In this document: positions 1-13,600 of the stretch, one piece after another
Numbering within the stretch: position 1 is the stretch's first letter
How the letters are laid out: every line of letters begins with the position of its first letter
DNA from: Caprimulgus europaeus
Lineage: Eukaryota; Chordata; Aves; Caprimulgiformes; Caprimulgidae
Direction: 5' to 3'
NCBI GenBank assembly: GCA_907165065.1
Contig: OU015539.1
Coordinates: 11,926,816 to 11,990,815 of the forward strand
Length of the DNA: 64,000 nucleotides
The notes under the pieces: model-generated
Told to the model about the DNA's origin: nothing
Seen by the model: the letters and a program-made list of their open reading frames with translations, nothing else
The model's database searches: none
Made by a program: the position numbers and the translations under genes

Positions 1-3000
1 TTAGGATCTGAAATGTCTAGGCTGACATCTTTCAGCGAGGATGGTAAGAAGCCAGGAAAAGATCTAATGAGAGGAAAAGTGAAACTATTCCCTAAAGCAC
101 ATTGCATGTTTTAAATAACTGAAACTACAGGGCTGCCACTATTGCCCTGGAAAGATCAGTTAAACTAATATTTGTACAGATTCATTCTCTGCAGTCACAC
201 AGAGGTGAATAAGATAGCACACAGCAGTAAATTGCAGGTAATGAAAATAACACATAAGGGAAGAGTGGACGGCTGGGCTATTTCTTGCCCTCCCTCAACA
301 CAAACAAACTCCGAATGCAATATTAGAAAGAAAATCTATGTCCCAAAAGAGGGAAATTTAATAAACATGAATGATGGAGCACAAACACACAACAGCCTCT
401 GGGTATTATGTGAGTTACGCTAAAATTATATTTAAAGTAGATCGATGAGAAGTGCCTGAAGAGGAGCAAATTGGGAAGGAAAAAAAACAAACAACCCAAC
501 AACCCAACCCTGGCCTGGAGATAAACTACCTGCAATGCAGATGGATCCAGATGACAAATGACATGACTTCCAGGAAGTGCATCACTGTCAGCCACAGGAA
601 GGATCCAGCCCTAACAGGCTGATTTCTCTTTCAGTACCAAACTTCAACCAATCTCAAGCATTAAAACAGTAAAATACATGCACAAACTGAACCAGTCTGT
701 TAATGTACAGAGCATCTGACCATAACAAACAGTAAATTAAATGAGCAGAAACTCAGGAAAAGTATTGTCTGGATAAGGAAACTGCACTTACACATACCCA
801 GCAGAACAAGAGTTCTCTGCCAAAGAACTGGGATGACTCTTCCATTCCAGTACTGCTGCACTGGTAAGAGATGTCACCTACAACAGACCTCTGTGATTCT
901 GATATGGGAAAGACTGTGAGCCACTGTGATCAAGAGAAAACCTGCGTAGATGACTTCTGGCTCCTTTCTCTCCCTCCTGTACCTGTTCTGTGAAACATGG
1001 TTTTGTCCAGCTGGCAGCACACTGGACCTATTTTACATCAAACTGTATAAATTCCAAAGCACCTCTAAACTGAGATTAACAAGGCTTCACACGCCTTGGA
1101 AATACCTCTGCAACGTAAGAATGAAGCGTTACAGGTAAAGTAACTAACCTAAAAACAATGCTGGCCTTTGTATTAACAGTATTACCGTGAAGTGTTTAAC
1201 CAACACAACACCAATCCCAGTGATAGGGCAAATGCTGCAGGTGTTCAGCAAAGCTTCTCCCTGCAGCAGACGTTTAGGCACAAATATGCAGGTTAAATAC
1301 ACTGCTGCTGAAAGAGATGATATCTGAGGTAATTCACTAATGCGGCATCTTATTAACAGATCCCTCTGCCTACCTACGTGTTTAGGATAGGAAAAAGATA
1401 CGGTTGTATTTACTGGATTTTTAAAGGAATAGTAAAATTAAGCTATCAATTGATTGAAAATGTACAGGTGAAAGAGAGCACCTAGTCTCCCTTAAGCTGC
1501 TTTAACAATTGAAACTGAAGAAAAATACAGTAAGAATTACAACTCTGACAGGAGATGTTAGTGAAGTGAAACAGCCAAGCTCCTTATTCCTTTTTAGAGG
1601 TGGTTTTACAGTTTCTATAGAATACAGTTTCTAAGGGAAGACACGTCATTTTGTGATAAACACTAACCCTGAAACAAAATATTTTGTCACTTTTTCCCCC
1701 CCACACATACTATCTTTATAATCCAATCTAGTATTCTTTTGCTGGAACTGAATAAAGTAGATTTTTCATTTTGGTTTGAGTTCATTCTCTGTCATTACCT
1801 TCCACACAAGTAGCAAAATCTGACAATCCTGAACAACATTTTCAGTGGAAAAATGAGATCAGATCCTGGTGCCTGAGTAGACAACACAGATCTCAAGGTC
1901 AGTAGGATGTTCATGGCTGGCAAAAGTAACAAACACCATTTGGCCTAGATTTTGGACTCTAATAATGAAAACTCAAGTCACTATTTCCAACAGTGCTCTA
2001 TGCAGATGAGGTATTCCAGTCTGATCTGCATACTTGGGCCCTGTCCCAAACAACGTTAATTCAATCTCCTGAAAGTGTTCCCACTAATTTCACATGGCGT
2101 AATGAGATGCACGTCTGTCAACCCTTTCACGATGGGGTTTTTAACGACAAACTCCTGGAGACAGAGAATTGTTTTCACAATGTGCATATACAGTGTCTGC
2201 ACCAAAGAGACTATTTTTCTGATGGAGTCTTACAGTATTAATACAATGTTAGAAAAGCACAGTAATAATAAGGTTGGGATGGTAATTATTTTTTTTTTTA
2301 ACGATACAGAGGTGTTCACTCCTTTCTAGAACATAGTAATGTCTATAGTATTGAAAGATAATTTCAAAAGAACTTAAACATTCTTACACATTTAATCTTT
2401 TTAAACAGAAAATAAACAGGAGGAGGGAAAAGCATAACAAGGAATAATACTATATAGAATCTCATGTCACAAGACATTAGAATAATGAACAAATACCACT
2501 TTTTGACATGTTTTAGGAAAAAACCTAATTTGTGCCATTATACCATATTTTTGTATTCTGATCATACTTTATTTAATCCCAAATATGCTGGCATGCATTT
2601 CTGTGTTTCAAATCGGCAAAAAAATAGTCCTTTTAATAGTCAAATGCATTCACTACATTTACAAGCACTTGGAAGTGTCACGTCAAGTAACAGTCTCAAC
2701 ATTGTTATGCAACATACCTCTTTTCTGCATACTAAGATATGTACATTGCATAAATTTTAATCATCTGTGATTTTCATAAGTATTAACTGTGCTCACCAAT
2801 TTAAATTTATATACCTAGTTTAGTATATCAGCTTTAAGTATTTCAAATAAATTAGTCAAATTTAAAACAGATCAAATATTTGTTATTGGAATATTTTTAT
2901 TTCCATCTTCATTATGAATGTTCAGAGTCCCAGCTATACTTCTTCTTGACTACTCTGTGACCATTTTTGTTAGATCTGACAATCATGAGGCACCTTTTAC

Positions 3001-3629
3001 CTAAGTAAGTGTACTGGAGGAAGTTATATTAGGAAGTAAAGACAAACCTGGGCTCTTCCTGTGCCACATAGCAGGAAGATTTCAGCTATTTAAGTCTCCT
3101 ACTTCCAGCATCAAAATTCTGTCACAAAAATACAATCCAAAACAATACCTGTCCACTCAGAAAACTCCAGCAGTTAATGGAAATCTACCCTGTGATCTTC
3201 TGACTCCATTTCTGATACTTCCTCACACAAAGCTTTTGTTTCCAGGCTTGCAGTCATCTATCTATTTGATGTAAGAAATGTTCCAGCAATTAGAATGATC
3301 TGTCCTGATACAAATCATGAAAACACACAAATCCACCTGCTGTGTAAAGTTTTAAGTTCAAACCAACTATCAAGGTAATATGTTAAACCAGGAAGTCTTT
3401 AATCAAACCTTCAATCAGAATCTCATGGCAATGTAGCACACTTGAAAATGTTTAGTTCACAAAAAAGCACACATACATCACAAATTGAAAATTATGGGAA
3501 ACTACACAAGGTAGAGCATATACAATACAGACAGGGGCTTACACCTTGGGATTTTCCTGCCCAGCTTGAGGTCTCAACAGATAATTGTAAAAGGTATTAT
3601 TTCCTCATATTTAACGATATAGACACAGG

Positions 3630-3631
3630 TA

Positions 3632-3698
<67 letters not shown>
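3630..3698. repeat. Compound (TG)n(TA)n microsatellite
   Basis: A TG run at about 3630-3652 passes directly into a TA run to about 3698 with a single TG interruption. It is pure enough to be polymorphic and to form alternative DNA structure. Confidence 0.95.
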
Positions 3699-3699
<1 letters not shown>

Positions 3700-4508
3700 A
3701 AAAACTGGAAAAGAAAACCTGGAAAATGACTTTTTTTAATAGTTTGGAAAACTACCGTCATTAACTGGTGTGACTCCAATGTTGGATACTTTCAGCATTG
3801 GGCAGTATATTGATATAGCAATCCTTCATTTCAAGACATAAAATTTTGCTCTACAACATGTATGAGACATGTAAGAACACGTGCTGCCAGCAAGAACTGA
3901 GAACCGTGGGAGGCTGTGGCAGAGCCAGACCACACGCACACCCGCAGTTTCAGGGAACTGGGAACTGGTGTCCCTAGAAAGCTTTGGATTTCCAGCTGAA
4001 AGTCTCCTCTGTGTAAGTATACAGCTTATAGTTCACACAGTTACCAAATTATTGGAAAATTAAGAGCTAACTCTTATGACCCAATAATTTATATTTCTAA
4101 CTGCGACTGTCTTCTCCAAATTACTGCGGTGTGCTTGGGAACTTCTGCAGGCGACCAGCCCGCGTGGTACTGTACGAGAGCCTCCACCGCTCCCCCGCGC
4201 AAGGCACTTCAACTCCAGAACACCATCTCGCTGCATTTGAAAATAGGGTCTGATACATGCACACCACCTAATCTTCAGGGTTCTGATCCTGAACAAAATA
4301 ATAAAATTTGTTACTGCTGGACATAAATATTGACATTTGAGGCAGGGGATCACTCAAATGGCTACGTATTTACAAAATAAAAGCTTATAGCATGTGAAAT
4401 TGTGAACAAGAAAAGAAAAGGCTGGTAATAAATCACTGATTTTTGTTTTCCAAACTGCTTGTCAAATATTCACCAGTTCCACCAAACAGTGAGCAAGGAG
4501 GAGGGGGG

Positions 4509-4521
4509 AAAAAAAAAAAAA
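4509..4521 (+). repeat. Poly(A) tract after a G run
   Basis: A run of 13 A directly follows GAGGGGGG. No retrogene or repeat body was recognised upstream, so it is best treated as a simple tract. Confidence 0.8.
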
Positions 4522-5251
4522 GACAAAAAGAGTAAGATGCTTTTTCTGATTGTTTTGAAAACTCCTAGGATTAGCATAAACATTTTACATGCAAAAAGAG
4601 TAAGCTTTTCTTTAAAATAAAGCATACATAAGATAATTAGACTTTAAAAGATGTGTCAACTTTAGACATCTTTTTTCTTAAATTGGCAAGTAGCTGTCAT
4701 CCATAACTGTAACAAAATATCCGAAACCATTAGATCAAAGAAAAATTCCAGCATTCATCCAATCTGCTATTTTTAAGCTGTTCCTACCTGAGTTAAGCAT
4801 TATTTCTTTTTCACCATGTGACAGCTGCTAAGCAAATAGGGTTCCATGTTTTACAAACCAAAGAAGAACTATCACACAAAAACACAAGCATTCTTTGCTA
4901 GTCATATACTACTGCAGATTTTCAGCATAATTTGACCTCTCCAAGTAGATAAACAATAAAATACCAGCATGATATCCAAGGAATTAAGCAGTGTAATTCT
5001 CATTGAGGTTGTGTCATTAATCCCTGCACAGAGCGTACTGAAAATTTATGCTCAAATGATGTATTTCTAGATATTGGTAGAAATTACAGTTCTCTAGAAT
5101 CAGATTATAATTATATAGGATTGCAAATTGTATGTTTATCAGTTCCCCAAAACAAAATAGATAGCAAAATCTGCAATTCTAATGGCTGTTTTCATGCTAA
5201 ATATAGGTACCAAGAACACTGCAGTTCATTTACCAATTAAGAAAAAAAATG

Positions 5252-5280
5252 TTTCCCTTCTCTTTTCTTCTCTTTTCTCC
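5252..5280. repeat. Polypyrimidine direct repeat
   Basis: A nearly pure pyrimidine stretch in which the 10-mer TTCTCTTTTC is repeated in tandem. It has partial mirror symmetry that could allow triplex formation. Confidence 0.7.
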
Positions 5281-8200
5281 AAGATTCAGGCACATAATGA
5301 AACCACAGAAAGATAAAGGTAAGTTCATTGGCCAGAAATAACATGGGAAAAATCTACTGACTCTTTACTTACTGTACAGAATAGACAGTAAAACATAATT
5401 CAGATGTACAGAAGATTGAGTATCACTGGGTTTGGGTTTTTTGTTTCTTATTCCCTTCGTTGTTTTTTAAGGGAAAGATGAATGGTAGTCCTACACTGAA
5501 TTTCAACCTGTGGATTCAACCAGTGAAGCTTAAACAAATCTTCAGTACTCAATTATATCGTTAGAAGTACTGTTTCCTATGTGTTTACAACTTGGCAAAA
5601 ACAGCTTCAAGACAGAAAGAATAAGCAGGATTTAGATTTCTGCAGATGTCACTTTCTTCCACTTATTCAGAAAAAGTGCAATTTGTTTCCCAAAACATCC
5701 CAAAGTTTTAATAATAAAATTTAAAAGTCAGTATAAAACCACCTCCGTTTCTAATTTCAGAACTGGTGCAGCTCTAGGAACGCATCACTAATGAGAGCCA
5801 CGCTCTTTGTAGCAGATTTGTTTAAGCATGACAGAAATAGGTCCTGAGGTAATTCAAGATACTACAGGTCTTGGATTTTGTGCTTTCCATTTTTCAACAA
5901 AGAAAACAAGGGTAACTTAATTTGCTCCAGTGTGTTTTTTAAAAAGTCTAGAGATAAACCATCTTTGGTTTTGTGTAACTAAACAGATCACAGCTAAAAC
6001 AGATCAGATTAACTGCGAAGGAAAGATTGTGTTGACAAACAGTACAGAAAAGTTTATCAGCACTTTTAGTGGCTACAGAAAGCACAGTAAAGCACACAAA
6101 TCTATTTGCTAGGAGGCTGTCTTGAGCTTGTGTTTAACTTGATGTAAAGCTAAGGCTGGAAGAATAAGACATAAAGGGTTTTTATTGAACAAAGAGCTGT
6201 TCACGTGCTGTGCCATCAGTAGCAAACCATTACAGGAAAGGGCTTTTCACCATCCTTTCCATATTTTTTAATATGTGGCTGAAGTTGCCATTTTAATTAT
6301 TCCACTTCACCTGCCAGAATGCCTGTTAGCAACAATTATAGCAAATGCAGTCTCCACTGGGGACTGAAGCACCACATACAGCCTTGTCAGTAGACACACT
6401 TCTAAGCTGGCTAGTCCCCTCCTATGAAACATTTTCAATTAAAATGTGAGTAAAATGTGAACAGAAATGTGTGATTATCAGACTCGTTGCTGATTTTCTA
6501 GAACAGGAAGCAAATAATACCATGCAAGTAAAATTAAATTAAAAACATTCAGGTCTTTGCCAGAGAAGTCTGAGTTTTCTTCTCTGTTTCACACAAAACA
6601 CGCATGTCAGTGCTATGTTTTGCAACTGGAACCTTTTAAAATTCTCATTCATAGGGGTTCTGTAATAAAAATTGACCAGAGCACTCAGAATTCAAATTCT
6701 TTCACTGACAACTTAGTATCTGCATGAGAGGGGGACTTACACATTCATAAAGCCTGTAATTTTTTTTCTTCAGTTGATTAATTAAATTACAATTAAAGAT
6801 GGGATAACTTCTAAGTCCAATACATTTAATGATGAAAGTGGTGGCTGGGTAGAGGCAAAGACCTTAAATAACCTCTCTGTGGAGAGGAAGGTGTTGGGCT
6901 CAGCTCAATAATATTATTAATGGGAGTCCATATAGGGAAACATTATGAATGACACCTATAGGAATTCCAGCTTCAGAAGTTGTACTGATCCTAGGATCAC
7001 TTCTTACAGGTATATGCAAAAGATCCCTACCAACCCCAACAGACTGTGAAGAAAGTTTACTGGGTTCATTTTTTCTTGTCTACATATACATAGTTATTAC
7101 TATCTTAAGTTGAATTTCTTATAAATAGACAAACAGAAATATAAAGGAAACAAAGAAGATAATCTGTTTTAGAGGCAGTAAGGGAGGAAGTGGAAGATAA
7201 AGGAGATATAATTCCTTCCCTGATCTCGCTACTGAGTTTTTTATCCTGGAAAAGCCACACTTCCGCTGTATGTGCAGTGTCTCCATCTGTGACGGAGGGG
7301 TAACACGCCTCTGCCCTGCCACAGCTCCCAGAGCTCCACAGACAGCGCAGCGAGGGACAGGACAGCAGTGCACTGCAGCACCACGCCAAGGTGCCTCCAG
7401 AGCACTGAGGGACCCGGCACACCGAGCTCTCAACCCACAGCCACACCGTACATCACCAGGTGCGTGCCAGGAGAAGGAGAGGACAGAAGGGCTAATAAGC
7501 CAGCACACGTACTCTCAGAGAGAAAGCTCTATCAGGCAAAGCTGGAGACTCCTTTTAACCGTATCAGATGTAATTAAACCACTTCTGGCACTGTGGGAAC
7601 ATATTTCCAAATGCATTTGAGTAAGGCAGAAAGTATCATTTTAGCTATTGGACTATTAAGAATGAAACTAAGATCCCCCTTTGGGTCTAATCAACACTCA
7701 CACGCCAGCAGATGTTATTCTACTCCCCTCAGATAAATACATATGCCTGTGTATCTTCTGGTTTCTTTATTGAGCACTAATTGCCCAGTGCACAAAATTT
7801 CAAACTGATGTAGCACGTGGTCACTGTTATTTGCACATTTTTCATAGCTCCAGTATTTCAGCACACAACTGGCGAGTCTGTGTTATTGTAGGATGCAAGG
7901 TTACAAGGTGAGCCACGTCAGCCTGCAGGACCATCCACTCAATGTCCTTCCACTTCATTCCATCAGATTCAGAGGGATCCATTTCCTTTCAGGACTTAGC
8001 CAAAACTGGAACAGCAGGAGGAGGAGTTCAGCCTGGGAATTATGGAAAGAAAGCCGCTGGCACAAGCAAGCTGGAAATGCATCAGACAGCAGAGCTTCCC
8101 ACCTGGCCCTTCCGAAGCGTTTCCCATTCTGGGACAGCACGGTACTGCTGCCCGTGCACACGCTCTTATCAAACCAGGAGCACGCAGCGTGCTTCTCTGG

Positions 8201-8319
8201 GCTGCCCACCTCACAACAGTGACCACAGCGGCAACCAGAGGCTGCTCGCCTGCATGGCTGAAGCTCTGTGCGCTTGCAAACCATGCTGCTCCCCAGGAAA
8301 TACATTTTTATTATTATTT

Positions 8320-8965
8320 AGGTTGGAAAGGATCTTTAAGATCATTGAGTCCAACTGTTAACCTAACACTGCCAAGTGCACCACTAAAGCATGTCCCCAG
8401 GCACCACATCTACACAGCTTTTAAATACCTCCAGGGATGGTGACTCCACCACTTCCCTGGGCAGCCTGTTCCAATGCTTGAGAAACCTTTCAGTGAAGAA
8501 ATTTTTCCTAATATCCAATCCAAACCTCCCCTGGAGCAACTTGAGGCTGTTTCATCTTGTCATATCATTTGTTACTTGGGAGAAGAGACCAACACCCACC
8601 TCACCACAACTTCGTTTCAGGTAGTTGTAGAGAGGCATAAGGTCTCCCCTCAGCCTTCTTTTCTCCAGACTAAACAACTCCAGATCCCTCAGCTACTGCT
8701 CAAAATACTTGTTCTCTTCATTGTTCTTCTCTGGACGTGCGCCAGCGCGTCAATGTAGTGAGGATGATCTGCTCCGTAACCTTCCTCAGCACCGAGGTCA
8801 GGCTGACAGGCCTGTAGTTCCCTGGATCCTCCTTATGGCCCTTCCTGTAGATGGGCATCACATTTACTAACCTCCAGTCAACTGGGACTTCCCTGGTTAG
8901 CCAGGACTGCTGATAAATAATGCAAAGTGGCTTGGTGAACCACATCTGCTCTCCTCTGCTCCCAT
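8320..8965 (-). mobile_element. CR1 retrotransposon fragment, internally deleted
   Basis: At the left, GGTTGGAAAGGATCTTTAAG and the following line are the reverse complement of the CR1 3' end. The CR1 3'UTR continues to about 8755, including the segment about cluster phrases such as GGCAGCCTGTTCCAATGCTTG. From about 8745 to 8965 the sequence instead encodes the early reverse transcriptase domain on the minus strand. In an intact CR1 these parts are separated by more than 1 kb, so this copy lacks the middle of ORF2. It sits in TUB intron 1 in the TUB-sense orientation. Confidence 0.9.
8745..8965 (-). pseudogene. CR1 reverse transcriptase remnant (N-terminal RT part)
   Basis: The minus-strand frame contains motifs typical of the CR1 ORF2 reverse transcriptase: KPLCIIYQQSW, EVPVDWRLVNV and DPGNYRPVSLTSV, followed by EQIIL. 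About 70 codons are open. The catalytic YADD region and everything downstream are missing, because the frame runs into the CR1 3'UTR. It is non-functional debris of a retrotransposon. Confidence 0.88.
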
Positions 8966-10031
8966 GTGCTGACAGAAGGATCACTGCTTGAATCTGAAAG
9001 CTACTTTAGAAAGACTTTTGATGACAGTTCCTGGATGGGAGCATAGACCTGAAATCCTGATCAAATATTTATCTGCTTTATGATTATTAAAAGATTTAAG
9101 TTGAGAAGAACTGGAAGACTTTAAGGAAATACTGCCATTGATTTACTGACAAATTTAACTCAACCCATATCATGTCCAGGCACTCTCCCAGCAGCACATA
9201 CACTATTGTCCCCAAAGCCAACATCAGTCATTTGACAGTGCTCTGGACAGAGTGCTACAGATCAAATTTCCAGGTACAGAGGACTCACATGAAAAGGGAA
9301 AGAACCACAGAAACAAGCTGAATAAGCTTCCTTAAGTATTGAGTATCATTACAATACAGAGGTAGGCATTTTGTGATGTAAAAAGAAAACAAATGTCTTT
9401 CATTTCACAAAGTAAATAACAGGGAATTATTAATGGTGAATCAACCATTGTTAGTTATAGACCTATTCTAATGGAGTGAAAATAAAAAAATACAGAAACA
9501 ATATCATAGCCATTTTGATGAAAAATTAGCACCAAGACAGAAGTCATCACATGCAAAGTGAAAAGCAAAATCATACAGAACACCATCTTTCTATTTAGTA
9601 TTTATTGCAATAGGCAGTCATGTTTGGCACTGTCAATGGCAGCCCACAGTAAATGCAACACTGCAGAGCTGGCTGCAAACTAAAACCCTTCGTGCTGAGT
9701 TTTATCCTAATGTACAGAGAGTGACTCTGAGGACTCCCCACGCTGTCAATTGGCTGTATTTACAATTCATTATGCGATGCAGTGAAACTTCTACACCTCT
9801 AATGTATCTTGGGTTTTTCTTCAGAATAAGCTTTTTCAGATGAGAATGAGTTGTTCTTGCCAAAGAACACACAAAAGCTGCAGTGTGATATATGCTGTTT
9901 GTCATTTTGACTACGCTGCACACTAGTCATTCTCCTCCCTTCTCTCTCCACCACATCAGGTATTTTCAACAGAAGCTTCAGATTTTCATATAGGGTCACG
10001 ATCAAGAAATAATGAGAGCAGAGAATCAGAG

Positions 10032-10227
10032 TGACCCTGAGCACTCTTGGAAATCCAGCCATGGACTCTCCAAGGCTCCCTATGTAGTGTTACATCCTGA
10101 CCCTCAGCACTCTTGGAAATCCAGCCATGGACTCTCCAAGGCTCCCTATGTAGTGTTACATCCTGACCCTCAGCACTCTTGGAAATCCAGCCATGGACTC
10201 TCCAAGGCTCCCTATGTAGTGTTACAT
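10032..10227. repeat. 66-bp minisatellite, three copies
   Basis: Copies start at 10032, 10098 and 10164, each beginning TGACCCT(C/G)AGCACTCTTGG. They are identical apart from one G/C difference in copy 1 and one extra T at the end of copy 3. Because 66 is a multiple of three, a plus-strand frame (10012-10257) stays open through all copies, but nothing suggests it is coding. Confidence 0.97.
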
Positions 10228-10403
10228 TCCATCCTTTCGGAGCCTATACCAGCCTAACGCTACAATACAGCTCTTCTGCAATTATTCTTAAATCTTCTGT
10301 TTCAAAACCTTTGTATTTTAATGGCATGCACCAATCAATAAACAGAAAGTCCAGCAACTGGACAGTCATTTCCACTCAGGTCCTCCTAGCTTTTACTATC
10401 TTC

Positions 10404-10426
10404 TTTTTTTTTTTTTTTTTTTTTTT
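10404..10426 (+). repeat. Poly(T) tract
   Basis: A run of about 23 T in TUB intron 1, equivalent to a poly(A) on the TUB-sense strand. No retrocopy body was recognised next to it. Confidence 0.9.
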
Positions 10427-10562
10427 AATCTCTCGACTTTTATTATGGTTTATATTAATTGGTACCACTTCAGTGAAATGATGGCTCTCAAAAACTATAA
10501 TTTATTGCAAGAAAAAATAATTATCTAAGCCCTAAAATCTTTCATACTAAGCCTAGAGTTCA

Positions 10563-10601
10563 TTGGGTTCTTTTGCCAGAAGCCTTTGTAAAAGAACCCA
10601 A
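10563..10601. other. Short perfect hairpin
   Basis: TTGGGTTCTTTT at 10563-10574 and its exact reverse complement at 10590-10601 flank a 15-base spacer. The 12-bp stem is too short for a typical microRNA precursor. It could be a chance inverted repeat. Confidence 0.6.
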
Positions 10602-13600
10602 ATTTATCAAATCCAAGTCTTGTAAACTCAGTGGCCTCCAGAATTTCAGGATAAAATTTCAGGGAGGTGGCGGGGACAGGCCCAGTCCACACCAACAAAT
10701 AACCCAAAAGTTCAGGCACTCATCTGAGGTATTAGAAATACCTTCCTAAGGAATACAAAACACAGAGCAGAGATCTGAACACTTGAACTTGCATATCCTA
10801 CTTTCCAGGCTATGCAAACATAATTTCACATTTTTTTCTAACAGAATAATCTGGAAATCATTCTGACACAGGGTGCAAGGATCAGAAAACTTTTTTTTTC
10901 TTCCAATACTACTCAGAACAGCCTCCATCTTGCAAAGCCTCAAGCATGTAGCATTAAATGAATAAGTAACAGAAGGTGCCTGAAAAAGGGGCAGAAGGAA
11001 GGGAGAAAGGAAGAACCTTTCATTTAATTTCATTTAAATTTCTCTTTTGCTGATTTTTCTTGATTTTTAAAAGTCTGTGAGCAATATGCAAGCCCCAAGG
11101 AAGTGATTAACAATTTTTCGAGCTGCATCAGTAGTGCCAGAAAACAACACTATATCATTATCTGAAGTAGTTAACATTTAAAAGGCATCTTCCAAGATGC
11201 CTCAAACTTCTAGCAATGTCATGATCTTTTTGCACTGATATGATGGCCCAGTTTCTCTGGGTATTAATATAGTATTCCATAATGAATGTATGTAGCATAT
11301 CCAAGAAGAACTATCCTAGTATTCTGAAAAGCCAGAGCCTAGATTAGGTTGCTCATAGGTGACTAGTGGTCTTAAGAGCCAAAAATTAACATTCTCAGTT
11401 TAGACCAAATAATTAATTTTAATTAAAGGTTACAGTCGCACTGTGAACAGTGCTATGATAGATACCCAGGTAGCTGTAAATAAGCTAACAGATATACTGG
11501 AAACAGTTTAACTCTGGTAGTCTCTAGCTCCTCACAGACTGGACTGCACTGCTCCTCAAAGGAGTAAATCCCTTCTGCGTTCCCAATGTTGTTGTATGGC
11601 TTTCACTATCTGTGTTAGCTCACATGCAGCTCGCCCAAGTGCCTCTCTACTGCACTGCAGTATGCAGCATGGACATACCACAGAGATCAAATACAGAAGG
11701 AAAGAATTTAACCAATCTGACACCAAGCACAGCTACAGGGTTCTCTGTGTCCCCACCACTGCATACATTTAATGATACACAATATGCAGAGGCACCCAAG
11801 CTCTGCCTTAAGGACAGGCAATAAAACAAAGCTAGTGTTGCTAGGGCAAGCACAAAATCTTTCTCTAAAACCTTCGACCTCACTTTTTAAATCTTCAGCA
11901 ACAGCCAGTAAAGTGATTTAAAACTCAGTAACCTGTAAGAACCAATTAATCAGGGTCTGACTCATTGGTGTGTAGAAACATCTTTCATGTCATTTCACAC
12001 AGCTCTACAGATGCAGTGTCCCAAAAGATGCATTACATACCCACATAACTAACCTAAAGTTTTGGGTAGGTATGTAAGAGTTCATGCAATCCCTTGGTCT
12101 GCAAAAGATTGTTTAATAGAAAGTCACACTTCTGGCTTGAGTCTTGGGATTTCTATCTGCCAAAAATAGTGGGATTCATTCCAAGGTACAGTAAGCGTCT
12201 TAGTTTTTTAGTTGCCACTCAACGTGACCTGAGCAGTTAGCCATTGTCCAGACAAGTTATCTATTAATTTCTACAACACATCCAATAATTTCCTCAAATT
12301 TTCACAAGCAAGAATTGCAACATGATGCAATGTATTTTTTTTGTTACTGCAGACAAGTGAAAATGCTGCTGTAGTAGTATTGGTTAGCAACAACCTGCTC
12401 TGGAAAAACAGAGACCAATCCTCCTCACGCTTCTTGCTGTGGTACAAGTACCATTACTGGAAATACCTCGCCTTTAACTTAACTCACTTGCTTTCAAACT
12501 GGTATCAAACTTGAAAGATAGATCTGTTTTGATCCCTCGCCTAAATATAGATCAAATACTGACATATCTGTATTTCACTTGCAGACACAATTTCCAACTT
12601 AGTAATAATTTGAAGTTAATCAAGGAATTTCTTCAACTTGTAATTTCTCACCTGCAGGTAGTTAGAACTGTGATTACAATTAAAATTACCATTAAAAACT
12701 TCAAGCTGTGGTTTCATTACCTGTGTCAAATGAGTTATATTAATTATGATTTATGATATTCAGACTTGTGTTAACATGCATCTCAACAGGAACTACAAGG
12801 TTTCCATCGAAATCTGCAATTCAAGACTTAATTTTGGAAAACACCTGAGAACTCAAGCTAAAACTCACCTTCATGAAAGAATGACTTGGGCATTTGTGTT
12901 GTCAGAGAGCAAGGTAAGTAGGTCAGTCGCAAACAAAGTGCACTTGCACTTTCATATTAATGTACTATAGACTGCTGGCCATTATTTGCTCAGCTAAAAC
13001 ATGAGCTCAGAGAAGGTCGCGGAACCAATACAATTCCCTTTTTGGTGAATAGAAAGGATCTATTGGCACCTCTTTGTCACTGCCTTCTGCAAGCAACCAC
13101 ACAACTACGTGTAAGGCAGCAGGTAGCATTACTTTGCAGCACCCCTAGCTCCAGGTGTAAGGACAGTAGCCTGACTGCACCGAATCAGCATCCGAGATCT
13201 GAGAAGCTCCTGTATTGGCGGCAGCAGTTACTATCCTCTGCTGTGTAAGGCTCTACTGCATTTCCCCAAAGGAAGTGCTTTAAAATGGGTCACTTATTCC
13301 CTTTAAGGATAAATAATAGATAAATCTGTAATCTCTCAACTTATTAGCAATCCAAAAGTACGAAAGCTACTTCTGTTGTAACCACTGAAAGGGAAAGTAA
13401 AGATGTATTTCAGCTTCTTATTAATGTAAAAGAAGAAAATACAGATACTTCTGGTAAATTATTTAATTACAGAGCAAACTAAGCATTTAAAGACCTTTTT
13501 AAATGTCACAAAGCTACACAATGTAGACATAAACTACAGTTATTCAGTAGATGATCTGCATGGTTGCTGAACATGTATAAAGCAAAAAAAAGATACATTA

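Larger units (their letters stand above)
1..8319. other. Intronic stretch without recognised gene
   Basis: AT-rich sequence with the simple repeats listed and no recognised transposon or exon. An A-rich tract grading into CCAACAACCC units lies at 480-510. A GC-richer segment begins at about 7260. It has several overlapping open frames on both strands, which I attribute to low stop-codon density. Confidence 0.6.

Noticed and set aside
7328-7360. Possible REST/NRSF site (ACAGCGC)
   Set aside because: Only the right half matches. The left half and spacing do not fit the 21-bp consensus.
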